Notes: a model not told the origin generated them from the letters alone. 64,000 bases of DNA from Actinernus sp. WN-2022 (GCA_030867875.1 JAOWCC010000019.1:78272861-78336860), one strand, 5' to 3'. Shown: positions 35,101 to 50,100, counted from the stretch's first letter. Made by a program: numbers and translations.

Positions 35101-38100
35101 TCATAAGTCGTTTCGGTTAAAAGAAATGACAATCAAGTTCAAATTATCGACTAATTAGTCATAACTAATAAGTGGTGTGGATATGACTAATGAGTGGTGT
35201 GCATTAGTGGGGTGGATATGACCAGTTAGTGGCGTGGATATGACCAATTAGTGGCGTGGATGTGACTAATCACATTACAGTTATCACTAAGTGCAAGTGT
35301 GGTGGAAGTCATAACCTTATTCAGTTTCGATTTTGTGTTGTGTAAGAATTTGTTTTCCCCCGGACTTTAAAAACACTTGGGACACAATACTTGACACTTG
35401 TGCATGGAGTTTGGGCTATTCCTTGATAAGGCTAGCTGTCATTTTCCCCTCACAGCAAAGCCTCGATTGTCTCCCTGCCTCAACCCCAATGATGTTTCCA
35501 GCAAAGTGCTATTCAGTTGGGAGATAGATGCTATTGGAATAAATATTGGTGTTACTGACAAGCCACGGCTCAGGATTAAGAAGGGAACCCTTCAAGGAGG
35601 AAAGGTAGATATGTTGTGATGACGGAGATCAGGCGCTGATTGGCTCAAACAAAAGGATATGATGATACTATAATAAATACCATAGACTACTGATCACTAC
35701 ATATACAGAGGACAAATTATGTGCTGATCGAGATACGGATTTTGTCCGCTTCGAGTGTTTATGAAATATCTTACGAGTGAGCGCAGCGAACGAACATACA
35801 CAAGATAAAATTCGTATCTCCAATCGGCCATGTAATGTTCTGTTTAATATATAATTATCGATGAAATACCAGTTTTCATATCTTAATAATAGGCTCAATT
35901 AATTATTTTCATCGATGGTATCTTCACGTGTGAAGATAAGACATTAACGAACAGTCTTCAGTCATTGCTTCGACGAGGGCGATATCGGTTTTTCGAGTGC
36001 AATTTAACGTGGAACAAGAGGCCCTGAGTGGCCTTAACTCGGGCCATCTATAGCATGGTTTGTGCTAGAGTAGCCAGAGAATTGGTTCTCTACTGATGCT
36101 CTTGTCTGTCAAATGTCAATGTGCAAATGCCCCACGTATTCCGGGGGGGGGGGGGGGGCGTAGGTGAGGTTAGGGTATGCCTGGGGGGGGGGGGGGGGTG
36201 GGGGGTTGGAAATGATAGAGCCATAATACACACACAACACACACATACATGTACATTTCAGCCACAATTTCCCTCAATTCTGTAGTTTAATATTACTTTC
36301 TTTTCAATATTATTGTTCCTTGAGGGTCGTTAGAATTACAAAACAAACTTGGTATGGGTGTTGTTGATTGAAGTGCAATGATTATTTGAGTAGTCTGCAC
36401 GATATTGAGTCACTCAAATTTGATGCATTGTAATTATATCAGGTGCAGAACAACAAATTCCACATAATGTTGCTATTCATTGTGAATTAGGTAATGTCAT
36501 TCTACATGTGAAATAAAGTCATCTATTTGTAATTCTCAATTATTAACAAACCAGTGGAGACGGCCGACATTCAGGCTAAATTCCCAATACAATATTTTCG
36601 ATTGAGGTCATAAACTACAGACTGTGCTAGTGCTCATTTTCTACATCTTGAAGGAGACTGAAACTTATAATGGCAGGCCACAAATAAACATGAAATGTCC
36701 ACTCTTTTTATATCATTGGGGTCGCAGCAAGATTAATTTTCATTCCCAAATAATTCGTAAAAGTACTCGTACTCCTGATCATGACCGAGTGAAAGTGACT
36801 ATGCTGATGTCAAGAACTGAGGAACAACAACAACAATTACATTTATTTTCTCATAAGATGATGGAAATGTTTACGAGTAATAAGGCATAATAAGAAATAC
36901 AATGATGAGAAGGTAGGTCCTTAAGGTAACCTTAGGGTTATCTTAAGCCAGGACCACCTCAGATGGAAAACACTGAAACAAGATCTAGCTTGCATGGATA
37001 TATAATGGTACCAAGAAAGGGGAAGGGAAAGAAAGAGTGCCACTTGCATGTAAGTATACTCTCAGTTCTGGACCAAATTTAGTTATGTTATGTTATAAAC
37101 TTGCAATAATGATAAATACACTACTCTGTACATAATATTATTATGTCAGTTCTAAAAAAAAAAACATTAAATACACTGTAAAATGCCTAAACCAAGAGAT
37201 AATAATCAAATACAAAGTGGTACGGTCAGATGTAAATAGACCCGGGAAATAGAACAAAATAAAACCAGTGGCAGTGTCAATAACACGCCACAGATAAATA
37301 TGCGATTTCCACATCAGAGTCATTTATTGTTCGTTTGAAAAAATCTTCATTTCGGATTACTTACTCAGATTATACTCACTCACTGCATGCTGGATTTTCG
37401 TTCCCGAATTTATGAACATTTAAAAAAAAAATGGGGGTCGAAACGACTGTAATTCTTTTAAAAGGCCCCTGTCAGTCAGAGAACTGAGAAATCGGGTCAT
37501 TTCTACTACACTTTCGAGAGGTTAATAACAATAAATAACAATACAACGACAGTCAATTGGTATAAAGGTTATCATGTTCAGATTAGCGGCTATACTTACA
37601 TTTACAAGCTGTTGTCTTTATATAGAGTCAGTGTTGATCGCAGAGCGGAATGTCTGTGTCACGTCTCACGAGTGTATCTTAAAGCATGTCGCATAATATG
37701 TGCTAAATTCCCGCCCAAAGCCCGTGAAACACATCTCAGCTTTAGAAAAGGCAACAATATTGGTATTGCACTTGAAGGAACCTTTGGTTTACACAAAAAA
37801 ACAGCTGATATTAAAGGTTTTGCTAAGTCAAAACTCCTACTCGCCGCCATCTTGAAAAACATGGAATGTTGTCCACTGTCCACGTGCAATCTGATTGGTA
37901 CGGTGGCAAAAAGAACTTCCAAAGAAGGCGCAATCTGATTGGTTGACGGCGCAAAATCTCGACACAAAAAAATAAAGAATAAAGGAAAAAAACTTGCGAT
38001 TTCTGACTCGAGCCAGAGTCAGGCATGTGATTTTTCTGGAATCGCATAGTCCGATGAATTACTTGAAGATTTACTACTTTTGTTGATATTTTGCTAAGTT

Positions 38101-41100
38101 CTAAATAGCGCGCGTAGTCTACAGTGGTGATTCCACTCTGAATCACCACTCCGTCTCAGCCAATCAGCGTCTGATTTCGCAAATTCACCGTGCAATTAAG
38201 CTTTGGCTATGCGATTCTATTTATAATCAGAATAGTTCGCACAAATTGACATTCATAGTTATGATACAAAAGGTCGAATGAAGCTTAGGGTTCCTGCTTG
38301 TAAAAGTACCAACTGGGGAAAGCAACAGTCATGTTATATTGGAATGCATTCTAATATAATTTTAACGTTTTAAATAACGGCCATGTCCAGTATTCTTAAT
38401 TTTAAATTTCAATTTGTTTACATGAACAAATTGAAATTACATGAACGTTGATCAGTCGAGGACTTCCATGAAAAACACCCTTCGGTGGCTGGAGCATTCC
38501 TCATTAATTATCTATCTTGTTATTGTTATTATTATTAAACTTCTCTTCTTTAACGTTTAATCACCAGACATACACACTCACTGTAACCTCAGCAATGGCA
38601 TTTGACCAAACCCTCTCCTCTACGGAAACCCTCTTTCTGAATGTTGAGAGCTCCCCCTTGATCGCTCGAATCAAAGGTGGTTCTATGCGAGTTGTCGGTG
38701 CAAATGGAATACTAAAGCTCGATGGCAGCAAGTCTATAGATCCTGATGGGTCATCGGACACATCCTGGACCAAGTGGCAATGCTTTGACGGGACTGGTAT
38801 TCCATGTTTCAAACCAGACCCAAGTAATCCGGGTCAGGAGGTCAGAGTGGTGCTACCTACTGATATTAAAATTTCAATAGACGTCGCAAGTACTCTACAG
38901 TCTGCTAAAAAGTAAGTCATGTGCAGTGACAATTAAGCCTCTGCTCAGTTTATTGAATGGTGTGCAAAATTAAAGCAGATAAATCTACTATATGGATCGC
39001 GTCGAAAGTGGCTTGCGGAAAATTGCGTCCTTCAGAGAAAGCGGCGGCTTTTCCCTAGTTACCCAACAAAACAAGCGATACTTCACTTATATTTTTAAAC
39101 AATAAATAAAATGCATTTAAGCTGGCAAAATCCTAGTGTTAATATTGGTACCTAGAGACCAAAATGTAATAATCTCCAAAAATCCCGAAACCGATGTTTG
39201 ATGTCCAATAAGCAACCTGTTTTGCGTGACGCAGCCGTGAGCATATCAGTGAGTTTATCATAAGTATTCAGCTGGATGGGTGCACCTTATTACACTATAT
39301 TTCGGCATTTGTTGGGTTTGGTCTTCGAATACAGCATGCACGCTGCAATGAGGACTATACACCTTATTCAAATAGCTGTATATTGTTGAGAACAACGTGT
39401 AGAAAATAATGTAAGCCAATTGTGTTAACATTAAACCGTATTATTTTGCTTTCAATGATAGATACAAGTTCAAGATGACGTATACTAAGGGTTCACGGAG
39501 CGCATCTACTCAAGTGGTAATAGAGGTAAAACCCGGCTCTCCACCAGAAATCGACATTCGACCTCAAAAAGGCAACAAAGAAAATCCGACCAAGAACATC
39601 ATTATCAAGGCGAGTGTTAAAAGCATAATGACGGTGACGAGCGTAACATGGGAATGCGTTGACGAAGATGGGTTCGGGTATCTCGACTTGACGACTCCAA
39701 ACGCGATTCTTACCCAACTGAGCTTTGTGTTTACAAAGAAAGCAGGAATTAAGAAAGCATCAAAAAACTTCGCTCTTGCCATTGCCGAGAATGTCCTTGC
39801 TGAAGGAGTTACATACAAATTCCGGATTACTGCTGCTCACGCGGACTCGTCGGCCACTGGCGAAACCATTATTACCACGAATGCTGCACCATCTAAAGGT
39901 ATGAACCGAGCCAGTTTACTGAAAAGTAAACTGACACACTTCAGATGACAGCAAGAGTTAATATCGTTAATATTGTCATCATAATATCATTACCATCATT
40001 TTCGTAATCATTATTACTATTATTATTATCATCATCATCATATTATCAACACTATCATCATCGTCACCACCATCACCACTATCATCACTATCATCATCAC
40101 CACTATCATCATCATGATTATCATAATTAGTATCATCGGTCATCACAATCATCACAATCATAATTATTATCATCACCATCATCATCGTCATAATTATTAT
40201 CACCACTATCATCATCAACATTATCATCATAATCATCCTTGTCATCATTTATCACTACTAAGATAATCATCATATCAACATCATTTTAAATATGATCACC
40301 ATCATCACCATCATCGTCGTCGTCGTAACTTCACATCACTATTGTTCTCTAAGTGCAGTATTTCATATACTCAACAGGTACACTAGAGATATCGCCCGTC
40401 AATGGCACTGCAATGGAGACCTCGTTCACTGTCAGTGCAATCGAAGGATGGTCAGACGATGCGGATGACTTGCCTCTAAAATACCAGTTTGGTTATTACA
40501 GGAAAGGAAATTCAGGGAAGAAGGTTCTCCTAGGAATGTTTGGCGAGTCTAGTGAGATCGAGAACATCAAGTTCCCCCCGGGTGAGTGCTCTGATATTGG
40601 GGCAATACCGTAAAATGCTCTATCAAGCGCCCGGGTGCTTATTTAGTTCTGGGGGTCTTAGGGGGCGCTTAATAGAGACGAGGCGCTTAATAGAGAGAGG
40701 CGCTTATTCATTTTGTACCTATACCGGTATTTGGTATTTATTTTTGTGGTATTTGGTTTTAATTTTTGTGTTGCTAGGAGGGGCGCTTATTAGAGGTCTG
40801 TTGACTGTTTTGCTTTACTGTTAGGGGGTGCGCTTATTGAAGAGGGGGCGCTTATTAGAGAGAGGCGCTTAACACATAATTCCTCCTTTGGGGGAGGGGG
40901 AGCTTAATATAGAGACGGGGCGCTTAATAGAGTATTTACGGTAAGAATGTTTTTCATTCCTGGTGCAAGGAAATAATTCGTATATTATCATGGCCATGCA
41001 TGTTGGAAATGTTACGAGCGTAACCCATAGTCTTTTTCTCTCACTCTCTTTCTCGTTCTAAAAGTTCAGCACCCATATTACTATAATTTCAGTTTGTAAA

Positions 41101-44100
41101 TTGTGTATTTTCCTGTATAAGACAAGGCCCGCCTCGAATAGCGAATACTACCTGCGGGGCAGTCCTATTGTAAATGTAAATATTTTCGAACAAATAAAAA
41201 TAGTGTGGGGTAAGGGCAGGCTCTTCAGAGTTAATTGGCTCATCAGCTTTATCTTAGCTGTTTAGTCCGGTTGTCGTATGTTACCATGGCCATGTTGGAC
41301 ATGTTACGAGCGTAACCATAGTTAAGGTATAAGCTATAATTAAAGAGCCAATCCCGGGAGGAAGTAAAATGCAATCATGCATTAACTCAAGTAATTCATG
41401 ATTGCTTTTACTTGATTGACTGAAATAACAAGACTCCTTCGACACGGTGATTGTCTCTAATGGAGGTAATCGGCTAACTCTGTTGCCACCCAATTCAGAT
41501 CATGTGATGTAAACACACATAAAGTCTGGAGAATTGACTCTTTGATAATTAATTATATTCAGATAGGCATGACTGCATTATGATTAACTGATTAGAAAGG
41601 AATAATTCCCCAGAGTAGCATCTGTTTACATCACATGATCTGAATTTGGTGGCAACAGCGTTAGCCGATTACCTCTATTGGTAGGATAATTACAAATCAT
41701 TTTTACTGCCAATAGGAAAACTGAGCAAAACCAAAACCAAAACAATAACGAAATAACGTTTAACACGCACTCTAAAAACTCTCCATTTACAATCTAAATA
41801 ACGCTAACTTCTTCTTTGTAGGCGATTCCAACAATAACAATTATCTTACGGTTTTCGTGGACTGTAAAGACCAGCTTGGTGCAATAACAAGACAAGAAAC
41901 CACGATCACAATGCTACCAAAAGTCATCGACTCCGCATTCCTGGCGAGTGCTCAAGATGATATCCTGAAAGAATTCGATGCCGACTGGAATGCTGCCATC
42001 GGTAGGTTATGAGTATTGAGTATTGTTTTTCATTGTTATTTCAATCAAATATCTTAACTACTGAAGTACTGGAATCCATCTTTCTCTGTAGAGAGACTCG
42101 ATAAAATGTATTTCCCACCGTAGATGTTTGCAACATTGTTTATTTAGTTCCACAAAATAAGAATGTTTCCATTTTATGTGTACAGCAAGCACAGTGTGTC
42201 TGATGTCGGCGCTTGTCAGCAGTTCATTTGGAGGTCCAAACCAAACAGCAGCAATCACAGCCATAAAAGAAGCATTTGCAGGAAGTGTAAGTACCAAAGT
42301 TCTTCATTTCCTCGTGACGTTTTCATTGCCGCCATTTTGGGTGACGTTAACAAAATATGTTCCTCGGTACCTTCTCCTGTAAGTTAAACTATAACATGGT
42401 CTTTGCATTCTAAATCCCGGGAATTGATATTAAACCAGGAGTTCATAACATGTTTCCTAGTGCTATAACTGGGGGCTTACACCTTATCTTAATTAAAAGT
42501 TGCCGATCTCTCAGTGATTGTCAGTTTACTTATATATTACAGACCATGAATATCTTGGAATCAGGCGGCGTAACCGACGACCCTGAAGCGAAGGCGACGA
42601 TGTATGTTACCATGGGTTCAATCACAGAAGGTGGGCGTAGCCTGGCAGAGGCTACCAAGATAAGGATCAGTATTTTTATTGTTGGTGTTGAGACGGGAAT
42701 CGGTGGAGCGAGGAGACGAAGGCGAGCTGCTGGGGACTCCTCTTCGGTTGAAGTTTACACCGTTGAACTGGTAAACAAATATCCATGTGGGACTACTCTT
42801 TTCAACATGAACGTAATACGGTGTACTTTATCTTTAAACTTCAGTGGTCCTTAAACTAATCACCAAAAGGGTGTTCCTCGATGTTTCTGTCTTGAGTAGT
42901 TTGGGTATCAGTGTCTAATCAATAGCTAGTTTGATCCAAACAGTGTTCAGTTCAAGTTCAGTTCAAATTAATTTTAGTACTTTCTCATTATTTATAATAA
43001 GGTAGGAGAATATAAGTATAACATAATATATAATAAAAGTATGTATTAGAGGAAAATTAATTGTGCACAGGAGCCAAAGTAGCATATAGCTTTCGAGTTG
43101 GCTACTGAATACGTATGAGTAGGTGAAAAGAAGGAATGAATGTTTTAGTTGAGGCATGAATAAATGGAGTGGCGATGAGAGAAGTTAGGCTAATATACTA
43201 ATAATTATGTGTATTTAAGAGAAGGAATTACGAAGGAATTAAGAGAACCAGAGAGAGAAAGGAAAAAAACGGAGAATATAGATACGAAACAATCAATATA
43301 AAAAATGACAGAAAATTAAACAATCTAATTATAGACTACACATAGTTATTGATAATTAAGTTATTATAGTAGGCTTAATTTTGATGAGTCTGTTTACAGC
43401 TATGATATATATTATAATATTAATAGCGAATACTAATAATATACAACAACAACAACAACAACAAATCCTTTTATTTCACACCTATTATTATATTTACAGT
43501 TCCTTGTTTGAAAGAAAAAAAGTAGCAAAATATGAAAAAGTCAATGACAAAGGTACAATATACGTATTAAAGGTGTCTAGGGGCTAAATAAACAAAGGTT
43601 TTCTAGTTAGCTCCTAGCCATGTAAAGATACATTATTAATGTAGTGACACAAATAAAACAAAATACGAACAAGAAAATACAGACACATACAATAACAAAC
43701 ATTGGCAGTTAAAGGTTTGATTTAAATTGCTTTTGAATTAGAAATTGTTTTACTTTTTTAGGAAATGTGAAATTGGTGAGATTTTTTAAATGACTGGGAA
43801 GTTCTTGCCAGAGATCAACTGTTGCTGATGATACAGATTGTTTTCCAATGTTGGTTCTTGTGCGTGATTTATAGAAATTTTTGTTGGTGGCATATCGCGT
43901 ACTATAAGAATGGACTTCACTAGCATACTGAAAATAGTTTTGAAATATATTAGGTAACTCATTTCTATGCCACTTATGAGCAAATTTGAGGGCTTGTAAA
44001 TTGTAAATAGCATTAACGGAGAGAATATTTAACAGATTCATAAGGGGTAGAGCACTTTCTGTGTTAGGCCCATGGGTAACAGCAAAAAACATAACTCTTA

Positions 44101-47100
44101 TCACCATATTTTGTTTCGTTTGAACTTTTTTAATTTGTGTTTTATAGGCACTTCCCCATGCGAGGATAGCATATGAAATGTAGGGGTAGATAAGGCTATA
44201 GTATAGTTGTTTTAGTTGGGCTAGAGACATGTAATGCCTTAATTTATAAAAGATGCCAATATTTCGGGCAATTCTGGAGCAAGTATAAGCTATATGGTAT
44301 TTCCACGTGAGCTTGTCGTCAATTAACACTCCCAGATATTTAATATGGTCCTTTTTTTCTAGAGACTTATATGTTCCATCTTTATTTGTTAATTTGATAT
44401 TTATGTTTTCAATTCCTTTTTTCCTGGGAGATTTAATTATCATAAAATTCGTTTTCTTAATGTTTATAGATAATTTATTTATATCGCACCATTTTTTTAT
44501 GTTGGCAAGCTCTTCATTAACAAGTGTTTCAAGATCGCTGATGGAGGGAGACGATGCAAATACGTTGGTGTCGTCAGCAAATATTCGAAAGGATAATTTC
44601 TCCGAGCAGTTTGAAATGTCATTAATATAGATTAGGAATAAAAGCGGACCTAAAGAGCTTCCCTGTGGGATGCCACATACCATTGTTTGTTTTGGTGATT
44701 CCATATTATTGAAATATACATATTGTTGCCTATTTGAGAGGTAGCTAATAAACCATTGTAAAGGGGTTCCTCTTATACCGTACGCCTCTAATTTCTTCAG
44801 CAAGATTTTGTGGTTTACCGTATCAAATGCCTTTGAGAAGTCTAGAAATACCCCACACGTAAAAAGATTATTATCAATTGCTTTTTTAAGATTATCAGTT
44901 ATTTCCACTATAGCCTGTTCCGTTGATCTACCCTTCCGAAAACCAAATTGGAATTTGCTTAGTATTTCATGCTTTTCCAAGTAATTTATAATTTGTGAGT
45001 AGACTAGCTTTTCAAAGATTTGTGTAAAGGAGGAGAGCGTAGAAATGGGGCGAAAGTTAGATGGATCCGTTATTTCGCCACCTTTGTCTACTGGGGTTAC
45101 TCGGGATATTTTAAGGATATCTGGCATAATACCTTGTTCGAGAGAGAGATTAAAGACTGCTGTCAGGGCTTCGCTGATGTGGTCCACAGCCAATTTGATG
45201 CATTTTTGTGGAACACCAATAGTTGATTTATTGGTTTTTAGACCCTGAACTGCATCCCACACTTCATGAACATGTATAGCACGGAACATAAAACTATTTC
45301 TAAATGACCTTTTAATATATCGAGTAGGGTTAGAATTATCGTAAGTTGGTATTTGCGCAGCTAGGTTGGGACCAATATTAATAAAGTGAGAATTAAGTTG
45401 TTCGCAAACGTCTTTCTTATCAGTATAACACCTGTTATTATAGAACAATTTATTTATAGAAATGCAAGACTTCTTTTTCCTGTTGATTAGCATGCCTATC
45501 AAGCTCCAGGTTGCTTTTATATTTTCTTTATGTAGGTTAAATTGAGATGTGAAATATTTTTTTTTCGCTGATTCTTTAAGTTTGTTTAGTTTGTTATTAT
45601 ATATCTTATATTGTTTTACTTTGTCTAGATCCTTACTGAGGAAGTGAGATTTAAACATTTTTTGTCTTTTTTTTATTGAAATTAACAAGCACTTTGATAT
45701 CCAGGGCTTTCTCAACAACCGTTGTTGTGCGTTAGAGGTTTTCTTTATGGGGGCATGTTTATCAGTAATTTCTTTTAAAGTATCAACAATCGTATTCATA
45801 CTCTGATTAACATCTGAGCTAACAAGATTACTAAAATTTATGCTATTAAGATCATCAATAAATAGTTCATTGCTGAAACTGGAAAAATCTCTATAATATC
45901 TGCTCTCCTTTACTATCGGAAGTTTATTTGCTATAGTACAAAAAACAGGCAAGTGATCGGATATATCAGCAAGGCAAATTCCAGATTTCATGACTTTTTG
46001 CGGAAAGTTTGTATAGATATGGTCAATGAGCGTAGCAGTATGGTTAGTGACTCTGGTTGCTTTAGTAATCAATGGCAAATAACCTAGATTTAGTAGCATA
46101 TCAAGGTAATCTGATGTTTGGTTGTCTGAGTTATATTTAAAAAAATCAATATTTATATCACCGGTTATATAAGCTTCACATCCTTCACTGTTTAACATTT
46201 CTAATTTACATTTAAGAGCTTCGTGGAAGCGCTCGCGATTTTGCGATGGGTGCCTATAAATACAGCCAATGACGATGTTCTTTTGTTTCGTTCTTGGAAT
46301 TTCGATCCAACAATTTTCAAGACCCTCAGAAAGATCAAGGTCTAAGTCGTTTCTTCTTCTGAAATTAATGCCTTCCAATACATAGAACCCTACACCTCCC
46401 GCTAAGGTTTTAGAGTTCACTCCTAAGAAATTATAACCTGGAATCGAGATATTGTGTTGACTATTTTCAGTAAGCTTTGTTTCAGTAATAGCTATGATAT
46501 TCGGTAACTCTTTTACTGTTAGCAAGACATCACTTAATAAAGTCAAATTTTTCGGTAAACTGCGGATATTGCAATGTAATATTGAGAATCCTTTATGCTT
46601 AATATTGGAAAACCTAGAGCCAGATTGCTTTATAGTATGATATTTAGATTCTGTGAAATCATGAACAAAATTTTCATTACAATCATTTGCCTTTTCTGGA
46701 CTTTCGATAATGTTTTTGAACAGATCTCTAGAGTCAAGTATTAGATTAGCTGAATTGTGAACCCAGGCTCCTGTTTCTTTTACAAGTTCTTCACTAGTAA
46801 GATTGTAAAATGGAAGCTCACTAAACATCATAACAACAGCATTGTTCAAGGTTAACATGCAAATGTAATACAGTTAATAGAAAATGGGAGAATGTCTTAA
46901 AATACTCCGTAGCTTTTGCAATTCTGTTAGCATTATGTGCAGTAATGTAATTAGAAATTGAATACCTGGAGGCCATTTCGGGTCCGTTTTTATCCATTTG
47001 ACTGGAAGGTCTCTTGGAACTTCGCGAGGTCGCTTTCGTTATCGAATGCATGGTGTTGTGTAGCGGTCTCATTCTTCTTTATGTAAATTCTTCCATTGTG

Positions 47101-50100
47101 TGACCAAATAAACTTCCACTTTAGCTTCTTCCTAAGCTTGTTGATGTCGCCATAGAGCTTTTTCCTTCGTGGAGTTAGTGATTCCGAGATATAGATATTG
47201 TCTCCGACAAGGAAGTTTCTGATATCAGGATCCTCCAAGAGATTTTTACCTGCGAGTGCTTTCCTTTTCGCGTAGAACTCGTTGCGAACATTCCGACGTG
47301 TGAATTTCACAATAATTTTAGGTAGAGCATCTTTGTTAAACGAGGGTAAGGGATGGGCGATAGAGATATCGCTTTCTTTCATATGGACGTTCAATGCCTT
47401 GCCAACGCTAGCCACGATGTCTTCGCTACTGTAATCGGGATTCGGTTTCACTCCTGAGATTTCCAGGCAGTCTCGTCGCATGTACTGCGCCAGTTCATCG
47501 GCTTCGTCTTTTGTTTCAAGAACCAAATTCCTGTTGGTTTTGATGTCCGCCTGGCTAGTTTTTGTTGATTTAGTTAGCCCAGTAATTTTCTCGTTAGCGG
47601 TTTTGGTCTGTTCAAGAAGCTGGTCATATCTTTTAGAGAGAAACTCAAACGAAGTTGTCAATTGCTTAAAGTTTCCTTCCAACGCATCGAGCTTGGCGTG
47701 GATGGGTGCCATTTCGTTCCTCAAAAGTTTTTTTATCTTATCCAGGTCTGCCATACTACAACTTAGGAACACAAGCAGGGCCACTACATAATAAATTCTA
47801 GCCAAATGGCCACACATAAAACTAGTCAGAGCAGGAGCTCAAGACCGAGCTCCTCACTCTACGACGTCCAATAATAAATCATTGGACATGAATAAATATG
47901 AATAAATATAAAATAAATAAATAAGCACTGGAAATTTACATGTGATTAGATTTATGCATATGGCATATTATTAATAATAATTATAATTTGTAATTACAAT
48001 GATAATGGATAATAATGATAATGGTTGACATGAAACTTATACGGTAATTATATATTTGTATAATGGCATTTTTTGGGCATGTGTTCCACCATAGTTAATA
48101 TTAACTATGGTTCCACAGAAGACACTAACGTTTTCTTCTTTTACTCTTCCAGGCTGAGACCACGCTTTCTATCCTGAGTAACTTGATCGATCCGAATTCT
48201 TACGATGCGAATACGAGGAATCAGAAAGCGTCCTTCCTTCCAGTCGTCGACTCATCAGGCAAAAAGGTCTGTGCAGGACTTGCGATAGGAATGCCGGCTT
48301 CAATCGTCAAGGACACGCTGGTGGTTCTGCGAAGTGAAAAGAACTCCTTCTCCACTGTGGATACGACGTTCACTGATATGGCCTGTAATGACTGCCCCTC
48401 GCATCTCAGTCATAGTGCGAAGGTCTTGCTGGGAACAACTCTGAAAGACATGTACGAATCGTGGAATTGCTCGGATGGAGATGGTCTGTGCTCTGGTACT
48501 TGTCTCATCACTAATCAGGTACGACACACCTGATGATGGATTGGACATTTCGCATGACGATTTTGTGTGGAAGTGTTAAAGTACCAGTGTCCACTTGATT
48601 GAGAAATGGATGTATTGTAATTGCTTCTTTTATCACATTCCAGTTTGTCTATGATCTCCAAAGCAGTGTACCGGACAACACCTCCCTCACAAATGTGGTA
48701 GACCTCAAGCTTCTGAACCCTGAGACATACGCTGAGATCCCGATCAGCACTCTGGCCACACCCGTCACCTACCGCCTCCCCCTTAAGACCAATGTCACTG
48801 TTGGAAATGAGACTTACTACGAGGTAGAGCATATAGGTCCTGCTTTTGGAAGCTTTGTTCGTTTAGCTAGTTAGCCTCTTTAATTTTCAGAATTGGGTTA
48901 CCCTCCCCGACACAGGCTTCCAAACTCCAAATATTATTAGATGTTGCCTGTGGTGGAGGCTAGTATTTAGGGTCGATTTCTTGTTTATAATCCACTTCGG
49001 CACTTAGGCATGGGAATAACGGATATAGTTTGTCCTATCTCCCCAACAACGTTAATGAAATAGGGTATATAAGGAAAATGCGGAGTACCCCATACTTGTA
49101 TCTGGACCTCTTGCACTACCTTTTTCTTTCATTGGGAACCTATAAGATCGAGATGAATGCATTGAAGAGTCACTGATCGACCGATCTTTAGAGATTAGTT
49201 ATATGTTAGTTGGGGATATTATACCCAAGAGAACCGCGTAAAGGATTCGCATCACGTTAACGCAATGTTTTTTGTGTTATTCGCCCTCTCAGTGCAAGCG
49301 ATGGACCGGGTCAAGCTGGACGTCAACTGGATGTGTCACTAATCATGCAATTGTCACAGATAATGGAACTCAGTACATCGAATGCAATTGCACGCAGATA
49401 AACTACCTTGCCGCCTTCATTACACCAAAGCCACCAACTACCGAACCGCCTACTACTGTAGTCACTACTTTGTCTACAACGGTTGCAGCTCCAGGACCGC
49501 AAATACGACGAGTAAGACTAGAACTACTAGGTGACTTCAATAAGATTGTCACGCCATCCACCATCAACCAAGTCAAGGCAGACATCACGAAATCCTTAGC
49601 TTCCACTATGGAGATTATTATGTCACGCATTTTCAATGTCACGCTTACCAAAGGAAGTATCGTCGTACACTTCGTCCTTCAACCCAGCAGCTCGGACACA
49701 GATGCCAGTTTAGCGACCACCGTTGGGAAGCTCAAAACCGCAGTCAAGTCAAGCACGTTTACTGTTGCTCTCTCAAGTGGACAGAGCCTAACGGCCGATC
49801 CTAACTCATTCTCCTATACGGTCGGATCTACCGTACCGACAGCTCCGGCTCCAATCACACCCGTACCAGCAACTGAAAGTTCCGGGCTCAGCCAGACGAC
49901 CATCATCACAATTGCAGTTGTGTGTGGAGGAGTTGTCCTTATTATTCTCATCGTCGTCGTCGTTATTTTCTGTAGAAAGAAGCGAGGAGGAGCTAAGATC
50001 TCTCCTGCAAACTCTCGAGAAGACCTTCGGGATCGTGAAAACGTGGAAATGGCCGAGAGAGCTAAAAGTGAGTCCTTTATCACCTATTATTTAGTTCAAG

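Larger units (their letters stand above)
43441..47880 (-). mobile_element. Apparently full-length two-ORF LINE, antisense in intron 22
   Basis: On the minus strand, in order: a 5' region, ORF1 (to 46990), ORF2 (46858-43709), a short 3' UTR with AATAAAAGGATT and a (GTT)n tail at about 43443-43465. Both ORFs are uninterrupted. Boundaries at the 5' end (about 47830-47880) are approximate. I could not find a convincing target-site duplication in the AT-rich flanks. The element is probably a recent insertion of the L2/CR1-like group; the group is inferred from the domain layout and the 3' microsatellite tail. Confidence 0.85.

Noticed and set aside
37612..37938. 108-residue open frame as a host gene
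   Set aside because: No family features, no splice context, and it overlaps an equally open frame on the other strand.
40010..40335. Asp/Met-rich open frame on the minus strand
   Set aside because: It is only the translation of an (ATC)n microsatellite.
47754..47817. Signal peptide on the LINE ORF1 protein
   Set aside because: The upstream ATG adds a hydrophobic segment, but M-A-D-L-D-K starts the coiled coil typical of ORF1; the extension is most likely untranslated leader.
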